The notes beneath the pieces are model-generated. The model was not told the origin of the DNA. It saw nothing but the letters and a program-made list of their open reading frames with translations, and searched no databases. The position numbers were made by a program, and so were the translations under genes. Source: Deferribacteres bacterium (GTDB lineage: Bacteria; Chrysiogenota; Deferribacteres; Deferribacterales; Geovibrionaceae). Taken from it: DNA of 64,000 bases. Each line of letters starts with the position of its first letter. The stretch's first letter is position 1. Below, piece by piece: positions 1 to 7,523 of this stretch. Location of the stretch: NCBI GenBank assembly GCA_023395255.1, contig JAEWZN010000007.1, positions 186,001-250,000 of the forward strand, read 5' to 3'.

Positions 1-735
1 CTTATAATCATCGCAGGCCGTCCGGGTATGGGTAAAACAGCCTTCACGCTTAACGTTGCCCTCAACAGTTCAAAATCCGTCAGGGAAGGGAAGGAGAAGT
101 TCAACGTGGCCTTCTTCTCTCTTGAGATGTCGTCCCAGCAGCTTGTTCAGCGTCTTCTCTCCGGCGAGGCGGGTGTAAACTCAAACAAGCTCCGTTCCGG
201 TAAGTTTTCATATGATGAATGGACAAGGCTCACCGCCGCGGCGGGGGAGCTCAGCGATCTGGGGCTTTTTCTGGATGACACTCCGGCGATAACCGCCATG
301 GAGCTCCGCGCGAAGTGCCGCAGGCTGAAAAGGGAAAACGGGCTTGACCTTGTTATTGTGGATTATCTTCAGCTTATGGGCTCCCACAAGACGGAAAGCA
401 GGGAACAGCAGATCGCGGATATTTCCAGATCGCTCAAGGCGCTGGCAAAAGAGATGGACATTCCCATAATCGCCCTCTCCCAGCTTAACAGGGGTGTGGA
501 AAGCAGAATAGACAAACGCCCGCTTATCTCCGACCTCCGTGAATCAGGCGCGATAGAGCAGGATGCGGATATTATTATCTTCCTCTACAGGGACGACTTC
601 TATAACAAAGAGAAGAAGACCGGCATAACTGAAATAATCATCGCGAAACACAGAAACGGTTCCACCGGAACAGTGAGCCTTGAGTTCGTGGGAGAATACA
701 TGAAGTTCAGGGATGTTGTTCAGGGGTATGTATAA
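1..735 (+). CDS. dnaB: Replicative DNA helicase DnaB, C-terminal part (5' truncated by window edge)
   Basis: This is the RecA-like motor domain of the hexameric helicase that unwinds DNA at the replication fork. The reading frame is open from base 1, so only the last 244 residues are present. The Walker A motif GRPGMGKTA lies at visible residues 7-15, and the Walker B segment LDLVIVDYLQLM follows near residue 120. The later stretch SQLNRGVE...RPLISDLRESGAIEQDAD is typical of DnaB motifs H3/H4. The N-terminal primase-binding domain lies outside the window. An ATG at 28 falls inside the P-loop and is not the true start. The identification is firm. Confidence 0.97.
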   Translation, partial: LIIIAGRPGMGKTAFTLNVALNSSKSVREGKEKFNVAFFSLEMSSQQLVQRLLSGEAGVNSNKLRSGKFSYDEWTRLTAAAGELSDLGLFLDDTPAITAMELRAKCRRLKRENGLDLVIVDYLQLMGSHKTESREQQIADISRSLKALAKEMDIPIIALSQLNRGVESRIDKRPLISDLRESGAIEQDADIIIFLYRDDFYNKEKKTGITEIIIAKHRNGSTGTVSLEFVGEYMKFRDVVQGYV

Positions 736-750
736 AAAATCATACATTTT

Positions 751-790
751 TTCTGATCTGTTGTACATTGTGTACATGATTTGATCAGAA
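751..790. promoter_or_regulatory. Nested inverted repeat between dnaB and lpxC
   Basis: TTCTGATC (751-758) and GATCAGAA (783-790) form a perfect 8-bp inverted repeat. Nested almost concentrically inside it are two TGTACA hexamers, at 762-767 and 771-776. No T-tract follows, so it does not look like a simple terminator. It could be an operator or mRNA hairpin controlling lpxC, whose start is 75 nt downstream. The function is inferred from position only. Confidence 0.4.
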
Positions 791-864
791 AGCCCGCTAA
801 ATCAAGGGATCCGGCCTTTGGCACAGTTATTGCTCTATTTCCTGTGTCACTGGAGGACACACAA

Positions 865-1767
865 ATGTTTCAGACTACACTCAATAACAGAATTACATTT
901 GAAGGCATAGGGCTTCACTCAGGGGAGACCATTCAGGTTGTTGTAAACCCTTCATATTCCGAGACGGGCGTTATGTTCCGCCGTGCGGATATTCAGGGCT
1001 CCCCATATACCAAAGCCAGTCCTTATACTGTGACCTCCACACAGCTTGCCACAAGCATAAACTGCGGCAAGGGGAGCATCTCCACCATTGAGCACCTTAT
1101 GGGCGCTCTTTACGGCCTCGGTGTGGACAATGCCCTTGTTGATGTTTACGGAACAGAAGTGCCCATACTTGACGGAAGCGCATACCCCTTTGTCGGCATG
1201 ATAAGGGAAGCGGGTGTCAAGGAACTTAACATAAAAAGGAAATACCTTAAGTTTAAGAAAAAAATCATCATCGAAAAAGGCGATAAATGGATAGAGCTTA
1301 TCCCCTCGCGCTTTTTCAAGGTGACTTTCGGCATCTCATTTGATGATAACTTCGTGCAGGAGCAGAAGGCATACTTCAACTTCTCCGACGGCGGCTTTAT
1401 CGAAGATGTTTCAAAAGCCAGAACCTTCGGCTTCAAAAAAGATGTTGACGCTCTCCATGCCATGGGTCTTGCAAAAGGCGGCAGCCTCGAAAACGCGGTT
1501 GTTGTGGACGGCAGCGGTGTTCTGAACCCCGAAGGGCTCAGATATTCAGATGAGTTCGTGCGCCACAAAATCCTTGACCTTCTGGGAGACATCTCCCTGA
1601 TAGGCTACAGGTTCTACGGCCACGTAAGGGCTTACAAATCAGGCCACATGCTCAACAACATTTTCGCAAGAACATTACTTGAATCTACGAACTGCTATTC
1701 CATTATAGAACAGCCGGAAACTCCGGCCTTCGGTTCACTGCTTGAACTGAAACCTCAGGGGATTTAA
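865..1767 (+). CDS. lpxC: UDP-3-O-acyl-N-acetylglucosamine deacetylase LpxC
   Basis: LpxC is the zinc deacetylase that performs the committed step of lipid A synthesis. The start is placed at ATG 865 because GGAGG lies 8 nt upstream (852-856), and because family members begin close to the sequence QTTLNNRITFEGIGLHSG. A TTG at 781 would add 28 unconserved residues. In the 300-residue product the expected zinc and catalytic residues are His77 (STIEHLMG), His234 and Asp238 (RHKILDLLGD) and His261 (KSGH). The length is typical for a stand-alone LpxC; there is no FabZ fusion. Together with lpxK at 60 kb it shows that the organism makes lipid A. Confidence 0.97.
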   Translation: MFQTTLNNRITFEGIGLHSGETIQVVVNPSYSETGVMFRRADIQGSPYTKASPYTVTSTQLATSINCGKGSISTIEHLMGALYGLGVDNALVDVYGTEVPILDGSAYPFVGMIREAGVKELNIKRKYLKFKKKIIIEKGDKWIELIPSRFFKVTFGISFDDNFVQEQKAYFNFSDGGFIEDVSKARTFGFKKDVDALHAMGLAKGGSLENAVVVDGSGVLNPEGLRYSDEFVRHKILDLLGDISLIGYRFYGHVRAYKSGHMLNNIFARTLLESTNCYSIIEQPETPAFGSLLELKPQGI

Positions 1768-1776
1768 GAGATCGTA

Positions 1777-1809
1777 CCCGAAAGCAGCTTATAACCGGCT
1801 GCTTTCGGG
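1777..1809 (+). terminator. Strong hairpin after lpxC
   Basis: The arms CCCGAAAGCAG (1777-1787) and CTGCTTTCGGG (1799-1809) form a perfect 11-bp stem around an 11-nt loop, 10 nt past the lpxC stop. There is no run of T after the stem. It is probably an mRNA 3' end or a weak or factor-assisted terminator. Confidence 0.55.
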
Positions 1810-1828
1810 GAGAGTCTCGCACTTTACC

Positions 1829-1923
1829 GCGCAAATCCGTACATCCTGTCGGATTTGCGCACACGCTCGCGGCTTGCGAAGCAAGCCTTCGCTGCACACG
1901 GTGCGCTCCCGTCCTTGGGAGCG
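1829..1923 (+). repeat. Modular variable-stem hairpin repeat, copy 1
   Basis: This is the most complete copy of a dispersed repeat. Stem 1 is gcgcaaatccg/cggatttgcgc (11 bp, 1829-1860) around the 10-nt loop TACATCCTGT. It is followed by the linker acacgctcgc, then stem 2, ggcttgc-gaa-gcaagcc (1871-1887). A second linker, ttcgctgcacacggtg, leads to stem 3, cgctccc/gggagcg, with a 6-nt loop (1904-1923). Other copies keep the loops and linkers but have different stem sequences that still pair. No open reading frame here resembles a protein. Confidence 0.8.
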
Positions 1924-1944
1924 TTTTTGCGTTTAAGAGTGTAT

Positions 1945-2005
1945 ACACGTTCGCGCCGCATGAAATGCGGCTTCACTACGCGCGGCGGGTTCCCTCATGG
2001 GAACC
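1945..2005 (+). repeat. Modular variable-stem hairpin repeat, copy 2
   Basis: This copy lacks stem 1. The linker acacgttcgc leads to stem 2, gccgcat-gaa-atgcggc (1955-1971). A second linker, ttcactacgcgcggc, leads to stem 3, ggttcc/ggaacc with a 6-nt loop. Stem 2 has the same 17-nt length and GAA loop as copy 1, although its arms have changed sequence. It lies in tandem just downstream of copy 1. Confidence 0.75.
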
Positions 2006-2051
2006 TTTTCTTTTGGCCTTCGCTTAAAAGCAAAAAAGCATGTATTTGCAT

Positions 2052-2146
2052 AAATCCTCCCCAGCCTTCCTTTGAGAAAGGAGGGTGTTTTGCTTTTAAC
2101 TGCAATAACTTCCCCCTTTGACAAAGGGGGACCAGAGGGGGATTTT
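2052..2146. repeat. Inverted pair of short C-rich palindromic repeats
   Basis: Two related units face each other: 2052-2085, starting AAATCCTCCCCAGCC, and 2112-2146, ending CCAGAGGGGGATTTT. Each ends in its own hairpin, ccttccttt/aaaggagg and cccccttt/aaaggggg. The reverse complement of the second unit aligns with the first. Units of this kind (AAATCCCCC...CCTTTG..CAAAGGG) are scattered through many bacterial genomes as non-coding palindromic repeats. None of the small ORFs crossing it looks real. Confidence 0.65.
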
Positions 2147-2246
2147 ACAGATATAAACAAGCATGTTACGATGTTTGCCATCAGTTCGGCGCTCCCGTCT
2201 GTCTTGACAATCCAAAATTTGCCGTCGGGGCGTTTTTGTTTTCAGC

Positions 2247-2280
2247 GTCACTGCGGGGAGCAGGGTGACGCGGCAGTCCC
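2247..2280 (+). repeat. GTCACTGCG...GACGCGGCAGTC-type dispersed repeat
   Basis: This sequence begins gtcactgcggggagc and ends gacgcggcagtccc, matching the copy at 9923-9957. It belongs to the widespread short intergenic repeat of the form GTCANTGCGAGGAGC..GCGACGCGGCANTCTC. Just upstream, at 2189-2240, pieces resembling stem 3 of the modular repeat (gcgctcccgtc and ggggcgtttttg) suggest a decayed copy. The gap from lpxC to hrcA (1768-2386) is therefore essentially all repeats, with no gene seen. Confidence 0.6.
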
Positions 2281-2386
2281 GTTTCCTGCATTAACCGCAT
2301 CAGGCTGATATTACCTTCCTGCATAATCACAAAACGCCATTTTCATCACAGCTTAAATCCTTTATGCGTATAGCTTAAAAAACCAC

Positions 2387-2415
2387 TTGACAGTGCGGAG
2401 CTCAACTCTTATTCT
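2387..2415 (+). promoter_or_regulatory. Sigma-70-type promoter of the hrcA operon
   Basis: TTGACA (2387-2392) and TATTCT (2410-2415) are separated by exactly 17 nt. The box pair lies immediately upstream of a perfect CIRCE element, the classic arrangement for HrcA-repressed heat-shock operons. Confidence 0.85.
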
Positions 2416-2419
2416 TTAT

Positions 2420-2446
2420 TTAGCACTCTTTAAGGTTGAGTGCTAA
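2420..2446 (+). promoter_or_regulatory. CIRCE operator (HrcA binding site)
   Basis: TTAGCACTC (2420-2428), a 9-nt spacer and GAGTGCTAA (2438-2446) match the CIRCE consensus without a mismatch. It lies just downstream of the -10 box, where bound HrcA would block transcription of hrcA-grpE-dnaK. This is the only CIRCE in the window. Confidence 0.97.
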
Positions 2447-2486
2447 CAATACTGACAGGATATTGATAAAACAGGTAAAGCTTGAA

Positions 2487-3515
2487 ATGCTGAACGAAAG
2501 GGAAGAGTCGGTACTCAGAATTATCGTTGAGGAATACATAAAGAGCAGCGAGCCCGTCGGTTCCCGCTATATCTCAAAAAGCGGGCCGCTGCAGCTGAGC
2601 GCCGCATCCATACGCAACATAATGAGCGACCTTGAAGAGAAGGGGTATCTCACCCAGCCGCATACTTCCGCCGGGCGAATCCCTTCCGACAACGGTTATC
2701 GCTATTACATAGACAAGCTGGTGGTTTTCGGCTCACCGGACAATGACATAATCTCCTCACTACAGGAAGGCTGCCAAACCACCAGCGTTAACAGCTTCTT
2801 ACAGCATTTCAGCCGCAAAATGGGCACACTGACCAACGCAGTGGGCTTTGTTGTTGCGCCCAAGTTGAACACAATGCACCTGAAACACATAGAATTTTTA
2901 CAGTTTAACGCATATACGGTTCTGGCTGTGATAGTCACCAAATCCGGCATTGTGCATAACCTCATGCTGGAGATGGAAAAACCAGTGGAGAAAAGCGACC
3001 TCACAAGGGTGAGCAACTACCTGAACCAGCACTTCGGCGATAAATCACTGGGCGAGATAAAGACACACATTCTCAGTGAGATGCAGGATAGAAAGGAGCA
3101 CCTCGACAAGCTTTTTGAAAGGGCATACACCCTCGGCGAGAGGGTTTTTTCCGTTGAGAACTTCGGGCATGAGATATATCTGGAAGGGACTTCAAACGTT
3201 CTGGACATGCCGGAGTTCAGAGATGTCCAGAAAATAAAAGAGATATACAGAATGTTTGAGGAAAAGCACTTCATCAGCGAAATACTGGACAAGTGCATGA
3301 CTGAGAGCGGAGTGCAGATCTTTGTGGGCTCAGAAATAGGCAAGGAGGAGATAAACGAACTCGGTCTTGTCTCCAAAACCTATTCCAGAGGCGGCAAGGT
3401 GGTGGGCAGCCTCGGCATAATAGGCCCGAAGAGGATGAGCTACCCCAAGGTTGTTTCCATTGTGGACTGCACATCGGAGATCATAACCAAAATGCTCAAC
3501 AGGCTCTCTGAATAA
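2487..3515 (+). CDS. hrcA: Heat-inducible transcription repressor HrcA
   Basis: HrcA is the CIRCE-binding repressor of chaperone genes. It has an N-terminal winged helix (LNEREESVLRIIVEEYIKSSEPVGSRYISKS) and the C-terminal HrcA domain with the stretch LGIIGPKRMSYPKVVSIVD. The start is set at ATG 2487, giving 342 residues. An upstream TTG at 2436 would put the start codon inside the CIRCE operator and add 17 residues not expected in the family. It is the first gene of the hrcA-grpE-dnaK group, so it represses its own operon. Confidence 0.95.
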   Translation: MLNEREESVLRIIVEEYIKSSEPVGSRYISKSGPLQLSAASIRNIMSDLEEKGYLTQPHTSAGRIPSDNGYRYYIDKLVVFGSPDNDIISSLQEGCQTTSVNSFLQHFSRKMGTLTNAVGFVVAPKLNTMHLKHIEFLQFNAYTVLAVIVTKSGIVHNLMLEMEKPVEKSDLTRVSNYLNQHFGDKSLGEIKTHILSEMQDRKEHLDKLFERAYTLGERVFSVENFGHEIYLEGTSNVLDMPEFRDVQKIKEIYRMFEEKHFISEILDKCMTESGVQIFVGSEIGKEEINELGLVSKTYSRGGKVVGSLGIIGPKRMSYPKVVSIVDCTSEIITKMLNRLSE

Positions 3516-3540
3516 GTAATAAACGACAATGAGGATATAG

Positions 3541-4083
3541 ATGAATTCGGACGAGAAAAAAACTTTGGATGAACAGGCGGCGGAAAACTGTGCTGCGGAG
3601 GAACCTGCGGCGGAGAAGAGCGAGCTTGAGCTTTTGAAGGAAGAGAACGAAACTCTCAGAAAACAGGCGGAGGAAGCGAAAGGGGATGCCCTCAGAGCAA
3701 TTGCGGATGCCGATAACTTCCGCAAGCGCATGGCGAAAGAGGCGGAGGACAGAATAAAATTCGCGGGCACGAAGATACTGGAAAGCCTGCTTCCCGTGCT
3801 GGACAACCTCGAAATGGCTCTTATGCACGCTGAGGGGGACAACCCTCTGAAACAGGGTGTGGAACTCACTCTTAAACAGATGCTTGAGACTCTGAGTAAA
3901 AACGGGCTTGAAAAGATAGCACTGGAAACCGGAGCAGAGTTTGACCCCGCATTCCACGAGGCGCTCATGCTGGATAATACGGATGAATACGGAAACAACT
4001 GCGTTACCATGATTCTCCAGAACGGCTACACCCTCAACGGCAGAGTGATACGCCCCGTTAAGGTAAAGGTAAATAAGAAATAG
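3541..4083 (+). CDS. grpE: Nucleotide exchange factor GrpE
   Basis: GrpE releases ADP from DnaK. The 180-residue protein has an acidic, Glu/Ala-rich N-terminus leading into a long coiled coil (about residues 30-80). The conserved middle segment LLPVLDNLEMALMHA and a C-terminal beta domain (GYTLNGRVIRPVKVKVNKK) follow. It sits 25 nt after hrcA and 95 nt before dnaK, in the usual gene order. Confidence 0.95.
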   Translation: MNSDEKKTLDEQAAENCAAEEPAAEKSELELLKEENETLRKQAEEAKGDALRAIADADNFRKRMAKEAEDRIKFAGTKILESLLPVLDNLEMALMHAEGDNPLKQGVELTLKQMLETLSKNGLEKIALETGAEFDPAFHEALMLDNTDEYGNNCVTMILQNGYTLNGRVIRPVKVKVNKK

Positions 4084-4100
4084 ACCACTCTGCACACCAA

Positions 4101-4130
4101 CCGGAATCTGACAGGACGTCCAGATTCCGG
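4101..4130. repeat. Stand-alone 10-bp hairpin with the repeat's 10-nt loop, between grpE and dnaK
   Basis: The arms ccggaatctg (4101-4110) and cagattccgg (4121-4130) pair perfectly around acaggacgtc. Read on the minus strand the loop is GACGTCCTGT, close to the TACATCCTGT and CACATCCTGT loops of stem 1 in the modular repeat. It therefore looks like an isolated stem-1 module in reverse orientation. Being inside the operon, it could also affect mRNA processing or partial termination before dnaK. Confidence 0.6.
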
Positions 4131-4178
4131 TGATAAGGACGCATTAAATAAGTAAAAGATATATCAGGAGGCATTAAT

Positions 4179-6101
4179 ATGAGCAAAGTAATCGGTATAG
4201 ACCTCGGCACGACAAACTCGGTCGTGGCCATCATGGAAGGCGGTCAGCCGAAAGTTATCGCAAATGCGGAGGGCATGAACACAACTCCCTCTGTTGTTGC
4301 ATTCACGGATTCAGACAGGCTTGTGGGTCTGCTTGCGAAAAGACAGGCCATCACTAACCCTGAAAACACGGTTTTCAGCATTAAAAGGCTTATCGGACGC
4401 AAGGTTGATGCTCCTCAGGTTGCTAAGGCGAAATCAGTTCTTCCCTACAGCATTGTTCCTTCCGACAACGGAGATGCGTGGGTTCAGGTTAAGGATAAAA
4501 AATTCGCTCCGCCCGAAATCTCCGCTATGATACTCCAGAAGCTTAAGAAAACAGCAGAGGACTACCTCGGCGAAACCGTAACGGACGCTGTTGTGACTGT
4601 TCCTGCCTACTTTAACGATGCTCAGCGTCAGGCGACAAAGGATGCGGGCAAAATTGCGGGGCTTAACGTTCTCCGTATAATAAACGAACCCACGGCGGCG
4701 GCTCTCGCTTACGGTCTGGATAAGAAACACGATGAAAAAATCGCGGTCTATGACCTCGGCGGCGGTACTTTCGATGTGTCTATCCTCGAACTCGGCGACG
4801 GCGTTTTCGAAGTTAAGTCAACCAACGGTGATACATTCCTCGGCGGTGACGACTTTGACATGCGCATAGTGGAATTCCTTATCGACCAGTTTAAAAAAGA
4901 AAACGGAATTGACCTCAGAAACGATAAAATGGCGCTCCAGAGGCTTAAAGAAGCCGCTGAAAAAGCCAAGCATGAGCTTTCAAGCTCAACAGAAACGGAG
5001 ATCAACCTTCCGTTCATCACCGCAGACCAGACAGGCCCCAAGCACCTTGTGGTGAAAATGAACAGAAGCAAGCTGGAATCCCTAGTTATGGATCTGGTTG
5101 ATAACTCCCTTGAGCCCTGCCGCAAAGCTCTTGCGGATGCCGGTCTCAAAGCATCTGACATTGACGAGGTTATCCTTGTCGGCGGTATGACGAGAATGCC
5201 CCTTGTTCAGCAGAAGGTTAAGGCCTTCTTCGGCAAAGAACCCCACAAAGGCATCAACCCCGATGAGGTGGTTGCTGTCGGTGCGGCTATTCAGGGCGCG
5301 GTTCTCAAAGGCGATGTGAAGGATGTTCTTCTTCTTGATGTAACACCCCTGTCACTCGGCATTGAAACCCTCGGCGGCGTGATGACAAAAATCATCCCCA
5401 GAAACACCACAATCCCCACAAGGAAAAGCCAGGTGTTCACAACTGCGGCGGATAACCAGACCTCAGTGACCATCAGCGTCTTCCAGGGTGAGCGTGAAAT
5501 GGCTGCGGACAACAAATCCATCGGGCGTTTCGACCTTGTGGGTCTTCCTTCCGCTCCCAGAGGGCTCCCTCAGATCGAGGTTACATTCGACCTTGACGCA
5601 AACGGCATACTGAACGTTGCCGCTAAGGATCAGGGAACAGGCAAGGAACAGTCCATCAGGATAACACCGAGCAGCGGTCTTTCCGATGAAGAAGTTGACC
5701 GCATGGTTAAAGATGCTGAACTCAACGCTGATGCTGATAAGAAGAAAAAAGAGCTCGTGGAAATCCGCAATCAGGCTGACACTCTTATCTACAGCACAGA
5801 AAAATCCCTCGCTGACCACGGGGATAAGCTTGACGAAGCAACCAAAAACAACATAGAATCCGCCAAGGAAGAGCTTAAAGCAGTACAGGGCGGTGAAGAT
5901 GTTGAGGCTATAAAAGCCGCAGTGGAAAAACTCACCGAAGCTTCTCACAAGCTTGCGGAAGTTATCTACAACGCTGCCCAGCAGCAGAATGCGCAGGGTG
6001 ACGCAGGCGCACACCAGCACGCAGAAGAGCCCTCAGCATCCGCAAAAGATGAAAACGTAGTCGATGCGGACTTCGAAGAAGTAAAAGACGATAAGAAATA
6101 A
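4179..6101 (+). CDS. dnaK: Molecular chaperone DnaK (Hsp70)
   Basis: DnaK is the ATP-dependent Hsp70 chaperone. The product has 640 residues, the normal length. The nucleotide-binding domain begins [18 protein letters not shown] and contains [11 protein letters not shown] and [15 protein letters not shown]. The substrate-binding domain follows [14 protein letters not shown], and the protein ends in the acidic tail [15 protein letters not shown] strong ribosome site (AGGAGG) lies 8 nt before the ATG. It is transcribed from the CIRCE-controlled promoter and followed by a terminator. Confidence 0.98.
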   Translation: MSKVIGIDLGTTNSVVAIMEGGQPKVIANAEGMNTTPSVVAFTDSDRLVGLLAKRQAITNPENTVFSIKRLIGRKVDAPQVAKAKSVLPYSIVPSDNGDAWVQVKDKKFAPPEISAMILQKLKKTAEDYLGETVTDAVVTVPAYFNDAQRQATKDAGKIAGLNVLRIINEPTAAALAYGLDKKHDEKIAVYDLGGGTFDVSILELGDGVFEVKSTNGDTFLGGDDFDMRIVEFLIDQFKKENGIDLRNDKMALQRLKEAAEKAKHELSSSTETEINLPFITADQTGPKHLVVKMNRSKLESLVMDLVDNSLEPCRKALADAGLKASDIDEVILVGGMTRMPLVQQKVKAFFGKEPHKGINPDEVVAVGAAIQGAVLKGDVKDVLLLDVTPLSLGIETLGGVMTKIIPRNTTIPTRKSQVFTTAADNQTSVTISVFQGEREMAADNKSIGRFDLVGLPSAPRGLPQIEVTFDLDANGILNVAAKDQGTGKEQSIRITPSSGLSDEEVDRMVKDAELNADADKKKKELVEIRNQADTLIYSTEKSLADHGDKLDEATKNNIESAKEELKAVQGGEDVEAIKAAVEKLTEASHKLAEVIYNAAQQQNAQGDAGAHQHAEEPSASAKDENVVDADFEEVKDDKK

Positions 6102-6116
6102 CATAACTTATAAGAA

Positions 6117-6139
6117 GGGAGCCGTAACAGGCTCCCTTT
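6117..6139 (+). terminator. Rho-independent terminator after dnaK
   Basis: GGGAGCC (6117-6123) and GGCTCCC (6130-6136) form a 7-bp GC-rich stem with a 6-nt loop, followed by TTT. It lies 15 nt past the dnaK stop and separates dnaK from dnaJ, which may be expressed partly by readthrough. Confidence 0.8.
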
Positions 6140-6181
6140 AACTTCCTTCCCAAATAACAGCCTTTTTACGGGGATAAGTCA

Positions 6182-7303
6182 TTGAGCAGAGATTATTATG
6201 AGATCCTTGGCGTAAATAAGAACGCCTCGGAAGCAGAAATCAAAAAAGCCTACCGCAAACTGGCGATGGACTACCATCCCGACCGCAACCCGGGCAACAA
6301 AGAAGCCGAAGAAAAATTCAGAGAACTCTCAGAAGCATACGAAGTACTGAGCGATCCGCAGAAGAGAGCGCAGTTTGATCAGTACGGCCGTGTTTTCGAC
6401 AACAACGGATTCTCCGGAGGTTCCGGCGGATTCAGCGGCGCAGGAGCGGAAACCATTTTCGAGGAGTTCTTCGGCGATGTATTCGGCGACTTTTTCGGCT
6501 CCGCAGGACGCTCACGGAAGAAAAGCCGCCCCACCAGAGGGGGGGACATCAAACTCCGCCATGAAATAGAATTTGAACAGGCCGTTTTCGGCTGTGATAT
6601 AGAAGTAAGCGTACCCCGCATTGTGGAATGCACCAAATGCGGCGGAACAGGCGCGGAGGACGGCGGCATAGACACCTGCGCCACATGCCGCGGAACAGGC
6701 GTTATCCAGAACAGGCAGGGGCTTTTCGCCATAACCACCACATGCTCGTCATGCGGCGGAACAGGCAAGGTCATTAAAAATGTCTGCAAGGAATGCAAAG
6801 GCGAAGGCGCAAAACGCATCCATAAAAAACTCAGCGTAAAAGTTCCCGCAGGAATCGAAGACGGCATGACGATCAGAATCAGCGGCGAAGGCAACCACGG
6901 ACGCAACGGCGGCCCGGCGGGCGACCTTTATATAGCTGTAACTGTTAAGGAACATAAATTCTTCCGCCGCGACGGACGGGACATCTATCTGGAACTTCCC
7001 TTATCTGCCGTGGATGCAATGCTGGGTAAAACCATCGAAATTCCCACACTGGAAGGCAAAGACGAAATAAAAATCAAGCCCGGCTCCCAGCCCGGAGATG
7101 TCATAACCCTCAAAGGGAAAGGCATCGCCGATGTTCAGGGCTACGGTGTGGGGAACCAGTACATAGAACTCAAGGTTATCATCCCCACCAAACTCACTAA
7201 AAAACAGAAAGACCTGCTGGCAAAATTCGAGGCGGATTCCAACGAAGACACCTACAAAACCGACAGATCCCTGTTTGATAAGATTAAGGATTTTTTCGGC
7301 TAA
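6182..7303 (+). CDS. dnaJ: Chaperone DnaJ (Hsp40)
   Basis: DnaJ stimulates DnaK's ATPase. The 373-residue protein starts at a TTG ([10 protein letters not shown]), as the J domain leaves no room for a later start. The HPD motif lies in the J domain (about residue 33). Next come a Gly/Phe-rich linker (about 75-115) and a zinc region with four CxxCxGxG-type repeats ([32 protein letters not shown]). The C-terminal substrate domain follows. This is a full type I DnaJ. Confidence 0.97.
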   Translation: MSRDYYEILGVNKNASEAEIKKAYRKLAMDYHPDRNPGNKEAEEKFRELSEAYEVLSDPQKRAQFDQYGRVFDNNGFSGGSGGFSGAGAETIFEEFFGDVFGDFFGSAGRSRKKSRPTRGGDIKLRHEIEFEQAVFGCDIEVSVPRIVECTKCGGTGAEDGGIDTCATCRGTGVIQNRQGLFAITTTCSSCGGTGKVIKNVCKECKGEGAKRIHKKLSVKVPAGIEDGMTIRISGEGNHGRNGGPAGDLYIAVTVKEHKFFRRDGRDIYLELPLSAVDAMLGKTIEIPTLEGKDEIKIKPGSQPGDVITLKGKGIADVQGYGVGNQYIELKVIIPTKLTKKQKDLLAKFEADSNEDTYKTDRSLFDKIKDFFG

Positions 7304-7361
7304 AAAAACATCTTCACGGATGAAGATGCTTGGCTTAAAATTTGGTTTTTTGGGAAGAGTT

Positions 7362-7409
7362 TGAGAAACCGTTTTTTCCCATAAAAAAAGGGTTTCTCAT
7401 GAGTTTTTT
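7362..7409 (+). terminator. Terminator after dnaJ
   Basis: TGAGAAACC (7362-7370) pairs with GGTTTCTCA (7391-7399). A nested T-run/A-run extends the stem, and TTTTTT follows at 7403-7408. A smaller hairpin, catcttca/tgaagatg, lies earlier at 7309-7328. Together they close the heat-shock cluster. Confidence 0.7.
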
Positions 7410-7438
7410 ATCATAAAGTAAGAGTATTATAGCTTTAC

Positions 7439-7490
7439 GGGGAAACTTTTTATAAAAAGCTTTCCCCATACCCCTTCAAAAATTTTAAAC
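7439..7490. repeat. GGGAAACTTT...CCCCTTCAAAAA repeat, copy 1
   Basis: A hairpin ggggaaac.../...ctttcccc is followed by ccccttcaaaaattt. The same layout appears at 41335-41377 and, more degenerate, at about 21650-21680. It lies between dnaJ and argH. The role is unknown. Confidence 0.45.
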
Positions 7491-7523
7491 TGCTTCGCAA
7501 AGATTCAGCAGTGAGGTATTTAT

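Noticed and set aside
781..864. TTG start for LpxC at 781
   Set aside because: It adds 28 unconserved residues, while ATG 865 has a strong GGAGG site at proper spacing.
1829..2005. CRISPR array interpretation of the tandem hairpin repeats
   Set aside because: Spacing and unit size are irregular, the units contain several distinct hairpins, and no cas genes are near.
1855..2308. Small frames of 78-88 codons between lpxC and hrcA
   Set aside because: They run through hairpin repeats. Translations are unlike proteins, and frames are set by repeat composition.
2436..2486. TTG start for HrcA at 2436
   Set aside because: It would place the start inside the CIRCE operator and add residues absent from the family. 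ATG 2487 fits better.
3330..4010. Long minus-strand frames opposite hrcA and grpE
   Set aside because: They are Ser/Phe/Leu-rich shadows of well-identified genes on the plus strand, with no family resemblance.
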